Made by a program: the position numbers and the translations under genes | Shown here: in pieces, positions 1 to 6,684 of the stretch | Layout: every line of letters begins with the position of its first letter | How positions within the stretch are numbered: position 1 is the first letter of the stretch | From: a bacterium | GTDB lineage: Bacteria > Latescibacterota > UBA2968 > GCA-2709665 | Assembly (NCBI GenBank): GCA_027619145.1 | Contig: JAQCGA010000195.1 | Span: forward strand, 1 to 7,354 | DNA: 7,354 bases | Direction of reading: 5' to 3' | Notes under the pieces: model-generated | What the model was told of the DNA's origin: nothing | What the model saw: the letters and a program-made list of their open reading frames with translations, nothing else | Database searches by the model: none

Positions 1-332
1 CTGATCGGATTCGAGTTGAGCGTAAGCCATCTCAACTGCTTCATATTCGCCAGCGGTGAGAGATCGCGGACCTGGTTCGTTCCCAGGTCAAGCTTTCTCA
101 ACTCCGGAAGATTCGCCAGTGGAGACAAATCACTGATCTGCCCCGAATAGAACTTTACATCTTCCAGACCCAGGAGATTTTCGATGCCCTCCAGACTGGA
201 AACCTCATTGGGGGAGCGAATCTCCAGCTTCTTCACCTTAACCACATCCAGAAGCAGAAGAGGACTCTCCGCCGGTTTCCCGAGCGCCGCACGCACAACC
301 TTCTCCAGATTCGCGTCGGCAAAGCTCACTTC
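1..332 (-). other. Leucine-rich repeat region of the giant protein (incomplete)
   Basis: Residues about 1448-1556 begin with a capping segment (FADANLEKVVRAALGKP) of the type that precedes internalin-like LRRs in many bacterial surface proteins. Repeats of about 22 residues follow: SLEGIENLLGLEDVKF, then ISDLSPLANLPELRKLDL, then VRDLSPLANMKQLRWLTL. The last repeat is cut at NSNPI by the window edge. In this family LRRs form a curved protein-binding surface. The number of repeats and any C-terminal anchor or sorting domain lie outside the window. Confidence 0.88.
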
Positions 333-3300
333 CGGAGATTCTGCAACAAAATTCCGACCCGTCAAATTCTGCCCGGAAATGGTAACACTAAAACGATCGG
401 GCGTAAAAACGTACCCCAATTTCGAAGGAACAAGTATATGGTCGCCAAGAGGCGCCCGAATACTGTACTTACCGGCGCCGTCCGTCACCGCAGTACTTGT
501 GTAAAGTCCTTCAATCTTTAGTGTCACCCCTTCAAATCCGGCACCCTCGAAAGTCACCTGTCCGGAAATCGTGCGCAACGCCAGGCCCACAAAATCCTGC
601 GTCCCCACATCTGCGCCGTCCACCGTAACTGAACGGCTCTTGGGGGTAAACGCGAGACCGTTGCTTGAGGGAACAGCCACCGTATAGGTTCCGCTCTCCA
701 GCCCCTCAAAACGGTAATTCCCGCTTCCGTCCGTCTCCACCGTATCTGCGGCAGCACCGCCCAGGGTAACAGCCACCCCAGACATTCCCGTGCCCTCGAA
801 AGTCACCTGGCCGGAAATCACATACGTAATCACACCTGCAAAATCCTGCCCGCTTACATCCGCACCTTCGACCGTAACCGAACGGCTTGCCGGTGTAAAA
901 GCATAGCTCGCCTTTGAGGGAACCACCGTATAGGCGCCATCGGTCAACACCGGTAAACGATAATTCCCGTTCTCATCCGTCGTGGCAATCGTACTGCCGT
1001 TCAACATCAGTTGCACACCGGGTATCCCCACTCCTTCCTCAGTCACCTGCCCGGAAATCCCGTATGCGGCAACAGAAAAATTCAATCCGGACTGCGCCGC
1101 GCCTGAAACCGTAATCTCGAGGCTGTCCGGTGAAAACTTCACCTCTCCTATTGAAGGAACCAGCGTATATGTACCGTTAGTCAAACTCAGCACATAAGTA
1201 CCGGTGCTGTCCGTAGCTGCCAGGATCGACACACCGTTCGAAAGAGCAACAACCTCAACTCCTGGAAGCCCCTCGCCCTCAACCGTTACCTGTCCGGAAA
1301 CCGAATAGGTGGGAATCACCGCCCGGAAATCCCGGGCTGCAATTCCTTTCCCGAAGAGCTGCACCGTTTCCGATGCCGGTGAAAACCCCAGTTCCGTCTT
1401 CGAGGGCGTCACCGTATAGGACCCGTTCGGCAAATTCTCAAATCGGTACGCTCCATTCGCGTCCGTAACCGCCGTCAGACTCGCATCGCCTGAAAGCGTA
1501 ACCGTCACCCCTTCCCGCCCGATCCCTCGCACCTGTCCCCAGATCGTATTGGCTTCCCCCTGTTCCCGTTTCAACAACCGAAAGCCGCCATCGTCTGAAA
1601 CCCGACGCGATACCCACTGCAAACGAACAGACGAGCGGAGTGCACTATACCCAGCACGATAATTCCCCCCTCGTATTACCCGCCCTGGGCCGGATTCCGG
1701 ACCTGTCGGATCCGTCTGTACGCCGCCCTCATACGGTCCGTACCAGTCCTGAACCCATTCAGACACATTGCCGTGCATATCGTACAATCCCCAGAAATTG
1801 GGCTTTCGGATTCCCACCCGCTTCGCCGTCGTATTCCCGAAATTACCTACATTGTCCAGGTACCATCCGTACTCCTTCAGCAGCGCCTCTTCGTCTCCAA
1901 ATGACCACTTTGTCTCCGTACCGGCCCGGCAGGCGTATTCCCACTCCGCCTCGGTCGGCAACCGGTACAGAGAATCCCCTGCCGCTTCATTCAGTTTATG
2001 AACAAACGCCTGGGCATCATCCCACGAAATATAAACCGCCGGCCAGTCCGCGTTGCTGAACGCGCGGGGTTGATCTTCCCAGGGACGCGTATTCATCACG
2101 GCCTCCCACTGCCCCTGCGTCACCTCATATTTACCCAGCGAAAGCCCCCGGGTTAACACCACCGTATGCTGGGGCAACTCGTCGTCGCCCGCATTCTTAT
2201 CTGTGGAAGATGCACCCATCTCAAACGTGCCCGGCGCAATCCCGATCATCTTCATCGTAACGCCGCCCGGCAGCGAAATCACCGGCGCGTTTACCGCTAC
2301 AAAATCCCTTCCGGTAACCCCTTTTCCGGACAGCGTCACCTCTCGGCTTTCCGGAATGAAATCGTAATCCGGTCCTGAAACTGTAACCGTGTACGTTCCA
2401 TCCGAAAGGTTCGAGAACCGGTAGGCCCCCGAAGCATCCGTCGTGGTCGTGACATCGGCATCTCCGCTCAAACTCACGGTCAGCCCTGCAACCCCGGCGC
2501 CGAATTGGGCTACCCGGCCCCACACCGTATTCGCCTCGCCCTGCTGGAACCTCACCAACCGGAACCCGATATAGCCGACATCGGCGCTCTTCGATCCTCT
2601 ATACCGTCGTGCGGACCGAGTATCCGCAGCTTCCCGTAAAAAAGAACCGCCGCGCCATACGCCTGTGGGACTCGAAGCCGGCCCCACGGGATTCACCTGA
2701 GCATCCGCTGTATATGTCCGCGACAGATCCTGCATCCACTCACTCACGTTCCCGTGCATATCGTACAGACTCCACGAATTGGGCCGCTTCAACCCTACCG
2801 GATGTCCATACTCCTCGTCAACATCGTAGGCGTTGCCCTTATACCAGGCATGCTCCCCCATCTCATTTTCATCGTCTCCGAAAGACCACATCGTTGTCGT
2901 ACCGGCCCTGCAGGCGTACTCCCACTCCGCCTCCGTAGGAAGCCTGTACAGAGAATCCCCCGCAACCTCGTTCAGCTTCTGAACAAACGTCTGAATGCCG
3001 GCCCAGTTGATATAAACCGCCGGATGCTCGGGATTTTCCTGTACACGCGATTCTCCGGACCAGGGCCGGGTATTCATCACCGCCTTCCACTGCGCCTGGG
3101 TTACTTCGTACTTCCCCATGTAAAACCCCTGGCTGATCCGCACCTGGTGCTGCGGTCCTTCATCCTCCTTCCTTCCCGGTTCGGACACCGGTGAACCCAT
3201 CGTGAACGTCCCCGGCTCAATCCAGACCATCTCTACAGAATCCCCTCCTGCCAGTTCAAAAAAGGTTCCGGCGCGAACGTTCACCAGAAACGTTTTCGTA

Positions 3301-4670
3301 AACCCGTTCGCCGTATCCTCAATCACAATCTCCGCAGAACGATCGTATGCGGAAACCGCCGTCAACCGCGCCACGGAAGCATCACTGGGATCCGGTTCCA
3401 CCGTCACAACCGTCCCGTGCTGGGACCGCCAGCTATATTGCGGAGAACTCCCGCCAACCAGTGTAACCGCGCTCAACAACATTGTCTCGCCCGGAGTCAG
3501 CGTTGCCGAATCGATTCCCAGCGGCTTCTGCCCGGTCGTATTTACATACACCCCGGGAAGCACCGAGGTAAACCCGGTACTCCTGAAACTCCCCTCAATT
3601 GTGGACGGATTCTGCGTGTTCTGCAACCGGAGCGCAAGCGTGTGAACATTGTTCCCACGCTTGGGACTCATATAGTTCAGCCAGTAAAAACTCTCCGAAG
3701 CCAGCGCAATATTGGACTGGATCTTCCGGAACCGATCGGCCAGATCGCCTACATCGGAAATGTGAAAGAAACCGGCATTGCCCAGTTGCTGGAGCACATC
3801 CGGCTCAATCTCATTCCCCAGCCCCACGGTAAACACCTTCTTATTTCCCCGCGCGCCCAGCGCCTGGTTGAACGTACTCGACCCCTGCGTATCGCTCCCA
3901 TCCGTAAGCACCACCAGAAACCCCTGCTCCACCTTCGACGTCGAATATTTGTCCGTCCACCGGGAAAGCGCTGTCTTGATACTCCCGTACAGATTGGTTG
4001 TGGCAAACCCCAGAGAGATCGAATTGATCGCATCCGTCAACAGCGTGGGATCCTCGGTAAAATCCTGCACCAGAACCGGCGCCTCCGAAAACTGGTACAC
4101 GGCAATCGACTGCTGCGGAGCAATATTTTTTACCAACTCCAGCGCCGCAGCCTTGATCGTACTCAAATTCCCGCCCACACTGGCGCTGTTATCCAGCAGC
4201 AGAACCGTCTTCAGATGATAGGGCATTTTATCTCCTTTTGTAATCCGCATCGCGGACTCCGTAGGAGATACCGCCCGGTCATCCTCCAGAACCTCAAAAT
4301 CCTCCGTCGACAGAGACGCCACACCTCTCCCGTCCGGATCCGTCACCTGGAACATAATGTTGATAAAACTGGGTAGTTGTGTTTCAATAAGATACCCCGT
4401 CAAAATCACCTGATCCAGATCCACAACCTCCGCTTGCACCGGCTGCCCAAAAAACCTGGCGAATGTCACAAAATCTCTGAAATCCACCGTGCCATCGCCG
4501 TTCAGATCACACGTAGCATTCGAAGTTCCGAAAGCTTGTGCAAACTTTATGAAATCGGGAAAATCCACCTTCATGTTTCCGTTAAAATCACAATCAGCAG
4601 GCGTTTGTGCAAAAACGGGAATACAGAGAAAAACGGAGAGTAACACTGCCATAATCACATAAGGCCTCAT
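1..4670 (-). CDS. Giant secreted multidomain surface protein (dockerin-VWA-Ig-FGE-CPR-FGE-CPRx5-LRR), C-terminus cut by window edge
   Basis: An open frame of 1556 codons runs from ATG at 4670 to the left edge with no stop. GGGAGG (4678-4683) lies 7 nt upstream of the start. Residues 1-21 are a signal peptide ending VFA. Residues 28-39 and 55-66 are dockerin-like EF-hand loops. Residues 98-131 resemble the N-terminal segment of VWFA-related proteins (EDFEVLEDD). Residues 155-325 are a VWA domain with a full MIDAS: D160, S162, S164, T225, D257. Residues about 370-465 look Ig-like. FGE/SUMF1-like domains occupy 475-707 and 798-1034, each with LPTEAEWEYACRAG, MHGNVSEW and a GFRL ending. CPR-like beta repeats lie at 716-797 and 1043-1446. 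Leucine-rich repeats start near 1448 (DLSPLANL). A surface adhesion or scaffold role is inferred. The FGE cysteines are missing, so sulfatase maturation is unlikely. The domain calls are solid; the function is not known. Confidence 0.95.
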   Translation of the reverse strand, partial: MRPYVIMAVLLSVFLCIPVFAQTPADCDFNGNMKVDFPDFIKFAQAFGTSNATCDLNGDGTVDFRDFVTFARFFGQPVQAEVVDLDQVILTGYLIETQLPSFINIMFQVTDPDGRGVASLSTEDFEVLEDDRAVSPTESAMRITKGDKMPYHLKTVLLLDNSASVGGNLSTIKAAALELVKNIAPQQSIAVYQFSEAPVLVQDFTEDPTLLTDAINSISLGFATTNLYGSIKTALSRWTDKYSTSKVEQGFLVVLTDGSDTQGSSTFNQALGARGNKKVFTVGLGNEIEPDVLQQLGNAGFFHISDVGDLADRFRKIQSNIALASESFYWLNYMSPKRGNNVHTLALRLQNTQNPSTIEGSFRSTGFTSVLPGVYVNTTGQKPLGIDSATLTPGETMLLSAVTLVGGSSPQYSWRSQHGTVVTVEPDPSDASVARLTAVSAYDRSAEIVIEDTANGFTKTFLVNVRAGTFFELAGGDSVEMVWIEPGTFTMGSPVSEPGRKEDEGPQHQVRISQGFYMGKYEVTQAQWKAVMNTRPWSGESRVQENPEHPAVYINWAGIQTFVQKLNEVAGDSLYRLPTEAEWEYACRAGTTTMWSFGDDENEMGEHAWYKGNAYDVDEEYGHPVGLKRPNSWSLYDMHGNVSEWMQDLSRTYTADAQVNPVGPASSPTGVWRGGSFLREAADTRSARRYRGSKSADVGYIGFRLVRFQQGEANTVWGRVAQFGAGVAGLTVSLSGDADVTTTTDASGAYRFSNLSDGTYTVTVSGPDYDFIPESREVTLSGKGVTGRDFVAVNAPVISLPGGVTMKMIGIAPGTFEMGASSTDKNAGDDELPQHTVVLTRGLSLGKYEVTQGQWEAVMNTRPWEDQPRAFSNADWPAVYISWDDAQAFVHKLNEAAGDSLYRLPTEAEWEYACRAGTETKWSFGDEEALLKEYGWYLDNVGNFGNTTAKRVGIRKPNFWGLYDMHGNVSEWVQDWYGPYEGGVQTDPTGPESGPGRVIRGGNYRAGYSALRSSVRLQWVSRRVSDDGGFRLLKREQGEANTIWGQVRGIGREGVTVTLSGDASLTAVTDANGAYRFENLPNGSYTVTPSKTELGFSPASETVQLFGKGIAARDFRAVIPTYSVSGQVTVEGEGLPGVEVVALSNGVSILAATDSTGTYVLSLTNGTYTLVPSIGEVKFSPDSLEITVSGAAQSGLNFSVAAYGISGQVTEEGVGIPGVQLMLNGSTIATTDENGNYRLPVLTDGAYTVVPSKASYAFTPASRSVTVEGADVSGQDFAGVITYVISGQVTFEGTGMSGVAVTLGGAAADTVETDGSGNYRFEGLESGTYTVAVPSSNGLAFTPKSRSVTVDGADVGTQDFVGLALRTISGQVTFEGAGFEGVTLKIEGLYTSTAVTDGAGKYSIRAPLGDHILVPSKLGYVFTPDRFSVTISGQNLTGRNFVAESPEVSFADANLEKVVRAALGKPAESPLLLLDVVKVKKLEIRSPNEVSSLEGIENLLGLEDVKFYSGQISDLSPLANLPELRKLDLGTNQVRDLSPLANMKQLRWLTLNSNPI
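333..1544 (-). repeat. Five tandem CPR-like beta-domain repeats (about 80 residues each)
   Basis: Five consecutive units start at residues 1043, 1124, 1205, 1285 and 1368, so the period is 80-83 residues (240-249 bp). Each has the pattern (I/V)(S/W)GQV, then G(V/L)xV, TDxxGxY, GxYT(L/V)xPS, F(S/T)P and a closing xDF or xNF. This fits the carboxypeptidase regulatory-like/SdrD B-like family of small beta sandwiches that act as stalks or spacers. The units starting at 1205 and 1285 are closest to each other (SRSVTV, GADV, QDF). The unit starting at 1368 shares the ISGQVTFEG opening. Confidence 0.88.
1299..2279 (-). repeat. Duplicated FGE+CPR module, copy B
   Basis: Residues 798-1124 are the second copy, matching copy A at M808, P905, M965, R1000 and I1043. 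The FGE-like part spans about 798-1034 and the CPR-like part is the first of the five tandem repeats. At the two positions where FGE enzymes carry catalytic cysteines, this copy has A1006 and L1011 (copy A has R679 and T684). The coordinates of the module edges are approximate to a few codons. Confidence 0.88.
2280..3260 (-). repeat. Duplicated FGE+CPR module, copy A
   Basis: Residues 471-797 form the first copy of a 327-residue module: an FGE-like domain followed by one CPR-like domain. Five anchors recur exactly 327 residues later in copy B: M481 of the opening strand, P578 of LPTEAEWEYACRAG, M638 of MHGNVSEW, R673 of RGG, and V716 of the CPR opening. QGEANT joins FGE to CPR in both copies. 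This is a tandem intragenic duplication that has since diverged. Confidence 0.9.
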
Positions 4671-4677
4671 CCCATAT

Positions 4678-4683
4678 CCTCCC
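4678..4683 (-). promoter_or_regulatory. Ribosome binding site of the giant gene
   Basis: The minus strand reads GGGAGG, then 7 nt, then ATG at 4670. This strong Shine-Dalgarno match fixes the start. The signal peptide beginning directly at this ATG agrees. Confidence 0.85.
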
Positions 4684-4692
4684 TACGTACAT

Positions 4693-4723
4693 AAAAAAAG
4701 GCCTGATCCTGTCCGGATAAGGC
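4693..4723 (-). terminator. Intrinsic terminator in the leader of the giant gene
   Basis: On the minus strand GCCT (4723-4720) pairs with AGGC (4704-4701). After one T/C mismatch, ATCC (4718-4715) pairs with GGAT (4709-4706) around the loop GGACA. The stem is followed by C and seven T. It sits between the promoter and the ribosome binding site of the giant gene, not after any gene transcribed leftward. That suggests transcription attenuation. A barrier to antisense transcription is the alternative. Confidence 0.75.
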
Positions 4724-4738
4724 GTTCAACTCCATTGG

Positions 4739-4832
4739 GCTTTAATCTATAGAAATGTGATTGTCCACGGAATTCTCTCCCTTATTAGGAAGACCGGAAC
4801 AAAAAAATTGTAGTCCAACGACTAATTAAAGC
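4739..4832 (-). promoter_or_regulatory. Possible structured leader RNA upstream of the terminator
   Basis: In the leftward leader GCUUUAAU (4832-4825) is perfectly complementary to AUUAAAGC (4746-4739). The loop it would close holds UAGUC-GUUG-GACUA (4824-4811), a 5-bp hairpin directly abutting the long helix, and UCUUCC-UAAUAA-GGGAGA (4793-4776), a 6-bp hairpin with one G-U pair. This resembles a small multi-helix junction followed by a terminator. I do not recognise a known riboswitch class. An 8-bp AT-rich match could arise by chance in a region this long. Confidence 0.4.
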
Positions 4833-4847
4833 AGGTATATTACGATT

Positions 4848-4876
4848 AGTATAGCTTATTACTTTGGTGCCGTCAA
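4848..4876 (-). promoter_or_regulatory. Sigma-70-type promoter for the giant gene
   Basis: The minus strand has TTGACG (4876-4871), a 17-nt spacer, and TATACT (4853-4848). Each hexamer is one base off consensus and the spacing is ideal. Transcription would start near 4841, giving a leader of about 170 nt before ATG 4670. The promoter lies inside the upstream region of the divergent gene at 4918, so the two may be co-regulated. I found no equally good promoter on the plus strand. Confidence 0.65.
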
Positions 4877-4917
4877 GAAAAAATACAGACTACATCATCA
4901 CAATCGGAGAACCTCAA

Positions 4918-5703
4918 ATGAATCGCATGCCCACCCGGTATCTCTGGATAGTTTTCTGCTTTCTGGTTACAGGCCTGCAACCCGCCTTTGCCGAACGAAT
5001 CCACGGCCCTGCCAATATAAGAGAAACACCATCCGGGAAAATCCTGTTCACCTTAAACGACAGTGTTCTTGTATCGGCCGCACCCATGCGGGACGGGTGG
5101 TTTCAGATTGGAATCTTTGTTCGCCTGAAAACGTACGAAAAATTTCCTGAGCCCGAGACTGAAGTCATGAAAGAAATTAAAAAAGGCAGCATATTGTTCG
5201 ATATGAAAAAAAAAGAAATCGGAATAACAACAGACATCGTCCTGCCCAAAGATATCGGTTTTACCTCTGAACAGGGGAAGCGGGTCCTTGAAGCGCACAT
5301 CTCGGGGTATACGCACCAGGACAACATCCGGAAGGACTCTATTGTTGAAGAAAACCTGGAACGAATTCTGGACAACAGCAAGCGTCCGGTCCTTCTCTCA
5401 ACCCTTCGAACACATCTCAAAGCATTTGAATACCACCATTCAACGCTACCCATCGGATTCGAATCCTACATGTGTCACGAGTACTCGCTCGACGATCCTT
5501 CCCCAGGCCCCAGGATCATCTTAATCGTCCAGGAACAAAACCTCGTTGCGATCATCTCCAGCAGGTCACTCTTCGTTGAACATATAGGCAGCGCTCCTCC
5601 AATCTTAGACAGATACGACCTGATCTACCTGCAAGACATGCCTGCCGAGGATAAAACACAATTGGAGCACTATTATTTAAACCGGTTCCGCTACTCGGAC
5701 TAA
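4918..5703 (+). CDS. Exported SH3-like domain protein of unknown function
   Basis: A 261-residue protein. The frame opens at a TTG at 4864, but ATG 4918 is chosen because GGAGA (4906-4910) lies 7 nt before it and a signal peptide starts there (residues 1-25, hydrophobic core WIVFCFLVTG, cleavage after AFA). Residues 26-68 look like a bacterial SH3 domain: GPANIRETPSGKILFTLND, then RDGWFQIG. Such domains commonly bind cell-wall peptides or proteins in the envelope. Residues 69-261 are charged, have no membrane segment, and match no family I recognise. The protein is probably periplasmic or secreted. It is divergent from the giant gene and is followed after 107 nt by another exported protein. 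In-frame codons after its TAA encode a foreign-looking tail (see 5704-5790). Confidence 0.88.
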   Translation: MNRMPTRYLWIVFCFLVTGLQPAFAERIHGPANIRETPSGKILFTLNDSVLVSAAPMRDGWFQIGIFVRLKTYEKFPEPETEVMKEIKKGSILFDMKKKEIGITTDIVLPKDIGFTSEQGKRVLEAHISGYTHQDNIRKDSIVEENLERILDNSKRPVLLSTLRTHLKAFEYHHSTLPIGFESYMCHEYSLDDPSPGPRIILIVQEQNLVAIISSRSLFVEHIGSAPPILDRYDLIYLQDMPAEDKTQLEHYYLNRFRYSD

Positions 5704-5790
5704 ACAACCACGTCGAGCGGCGTCTATATTTACAAAATCACAACACAGAACGGATCTATAGTTGCTCGAAAATTAATTCTGATCCGTTGA
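5704..5790 (+). pseudogene. Relic 3' end of a FlgD-like / T9SS-tail secreted-protein gene
   Basis: Reading on in the same frame after the TAA at 5701-5703 gives 28 sense codons and then TGA (5788-5790). The peptide contains SSGVYIYKITTQNGS, then IVARKLILIR at its end. This is the hallmark last strand pair of FlgD Ig-like or Por-secretion C-terminal domains (SGVYxYxL..G....KKMxLxR) found in FCB-group secreted proteins. No start codon, ribosome site or upstream domain of such a protein is present, so this is read as the leftover end of a deleted gene. An alternative is a readthrough extension of the SH3-like gene. Confidence 0.6.
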
Positions 5791-5810
5791 CTCACAGCGA
5801 AGAGTCACCT

Positions 5811-6659
5811 ATGAAATCTCCAATTTTAATCCTTGCAGTCCTATTCCTGTCAGTCGCTCCGATCTCTGCAGAGAACGCTGTTTCATTCACCTCGGACAGC
5901 CTTACCTGTACGGCCTCAACCACATCCTATGTCTATGCCCCCGGTGATACCATCCATGTACACTACGACATCACCAACCTGAATCACCCCCAGGTAATTC
6001 TTCCATTCTCTTCCTCCAAACACGCCCACGTCGAAGCTCAAACCTCCGGAGAATTAACCTGGCTGGATACCCGCAGATTCCAGTTTGTGACCACCGATGA
6101 ATCCATCTCCACAGGAGGAACACTCCGCGCTTCCACCCGCATATCTCCCGGTCTATTCGTGGACCAAACCACAGATCCAGACAACCGCACCCCAATGCAG
6201 CCCCAAGATGGAGACACACTTACCATTCGAGTTCATTCAGACACAAGAGCGTATGGCATTACACATCCAGACGACGATTTTGAAGCATTCATCCAATTCG
6301 CCCGTTACGTCAACTCTCCGGCAGCCGATCTGGGGTTTAATCCGCAATTCGATGCAAACGACGACGGCGTCATCAACTTTTCAGACTACATCCGCTTCAC
6401 CCGCATAGGATTCGCAACCACCTGGCATACCCTGCCCGCCGAATTCGCCCTCACCCTCCAGATCTACATTCGAAACAAAACCGCCGACCTCAATCGAGAC
6501 GGATCTGTCACGCAAGAAGATCTCGCTCGCTTCGTACAAACCTTCGGTTCTACAATCCACGATCCGCTCTACGATGCCCGCACGGACCTCAACGGAGATG
6601 GCCAGACCGACTATGGCGACTTCAGCCTCTTCCATCTGCTCTACCACAAAGCCCAATAG
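5811..6659 (+). CDS. Secreted protein with BsuPI-like domain and dockerin-like EF-hand repeats
   Basis: A 282-residue protein. ATG 5811 is chosen over an in-frame TTG at 5787 because the signal peptide starts here (residues 1-20, ending PISA) and the TTG overlaps the relic tail. The ribosome site is weak (GAAGAG, 5799-5804). Residues about 30-150 contain YAPGDTIHVHYDITNLNHP, FSSSKHAHVEA and ELTWLD. This resembles the BsuPI-like beta domain (intracellular proteinase inhibitor family), often found in exported proteins. Residues about 155-282 carry dockerin/EF-hand loops beginning at D181 (DANDDGVINFSD), D226 (DLNRDGSVTQED) and D259 (DLNGDGQTDYGD), each followed by a helix with spaced F residues. 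Calcium-dependent folding is likely. The role is unknown. The next gene follows after 25 nt, so the two are probably co-transcribed. Confidence 0.88.
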   Translation: MKSPILILAVLFLSVAPISAENAVSFTSDSLTCTASTTSYVYAPGDTIHVHYDITNLNHPQVILPFSSSKHAHVEAQTSGELTWLDTRRFQFVTTDESISTGGTLRASTRISPGLFVDQTTDPDNRTPMQPQDGDTLTIRVHSDTRAYGITHPDDDFEAFIQFARYVNSPAADLGFNPQFDANDDGVINFSDYIRFTRIGFATTWHTLPAEFALTLQIYIRNKTADLNRDGSVTQEDLARFVQTFGSTIHDPLYDARTDLNGDGQTDYGDFSLFHLLYHKAQ

Positions 6660-6670
6660 TCCTCAAAAAA

Positions 6671-6676
6671 AGGAGG
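6671..6676 (+). promoter_or_regulatory. Ribosome binding site deciding the lipoprotein start
   Basis: A perfect AGGAGG lies 8 nt before ATG 6685. The longer frame opening at 6574 would overlap the upstream gene and would bury the lipoprotein signal 37 residues in, so ATG 6685 is preferred. Confidence 0.88.
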
Positions 6677-6684
6677 ATACGACC

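Noticed and set aside
333..1544. CRISPR array
   Set aside because: The periodicity is 240-249 bp, diverged at the DNA level, and fully explained by coding protein repeats.
1299..3260. Sulfatase-modifying (formylglycine-generating) enzyme activity
   Set aside because: The fold motifs are present but the two catalytic cysteine positions are R/T and A/L, and no sulfatase gene is nearby.
184..3645. Several shorter plus-strand frames (for example 184-504, 1640-2059, 2754-3194, 3202-3645)
   Set aside because: All lie opposite the continuous minus-strand coding sequence with identifiable domains. None shows a convincing ribosome site or protein family.
3417..4376. Plus-strand open frame of 319 codons opposite the giant gene
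   Set aside because: It is antisense to a minus-strand frame with clear VWA and other domains. Its peptide is rich in R, H and P, as expected for a shadow frame. It has no recognisable motif.
4864..4917. TTG start extending the SH3-like protein by 18 residues
   Set aside because: It has no ribosome site, would place extra charged residues before the signal peptide, and overlaps the leftward promoter. ATG 4918 has GGAGA at good spacing.
6574..6684. Extended start of the lipoprotein overlapping the upstream gene
   Set aside because: AGGAGG before ATG 6685 and the lipobox signal peptide beginning there decide the start.
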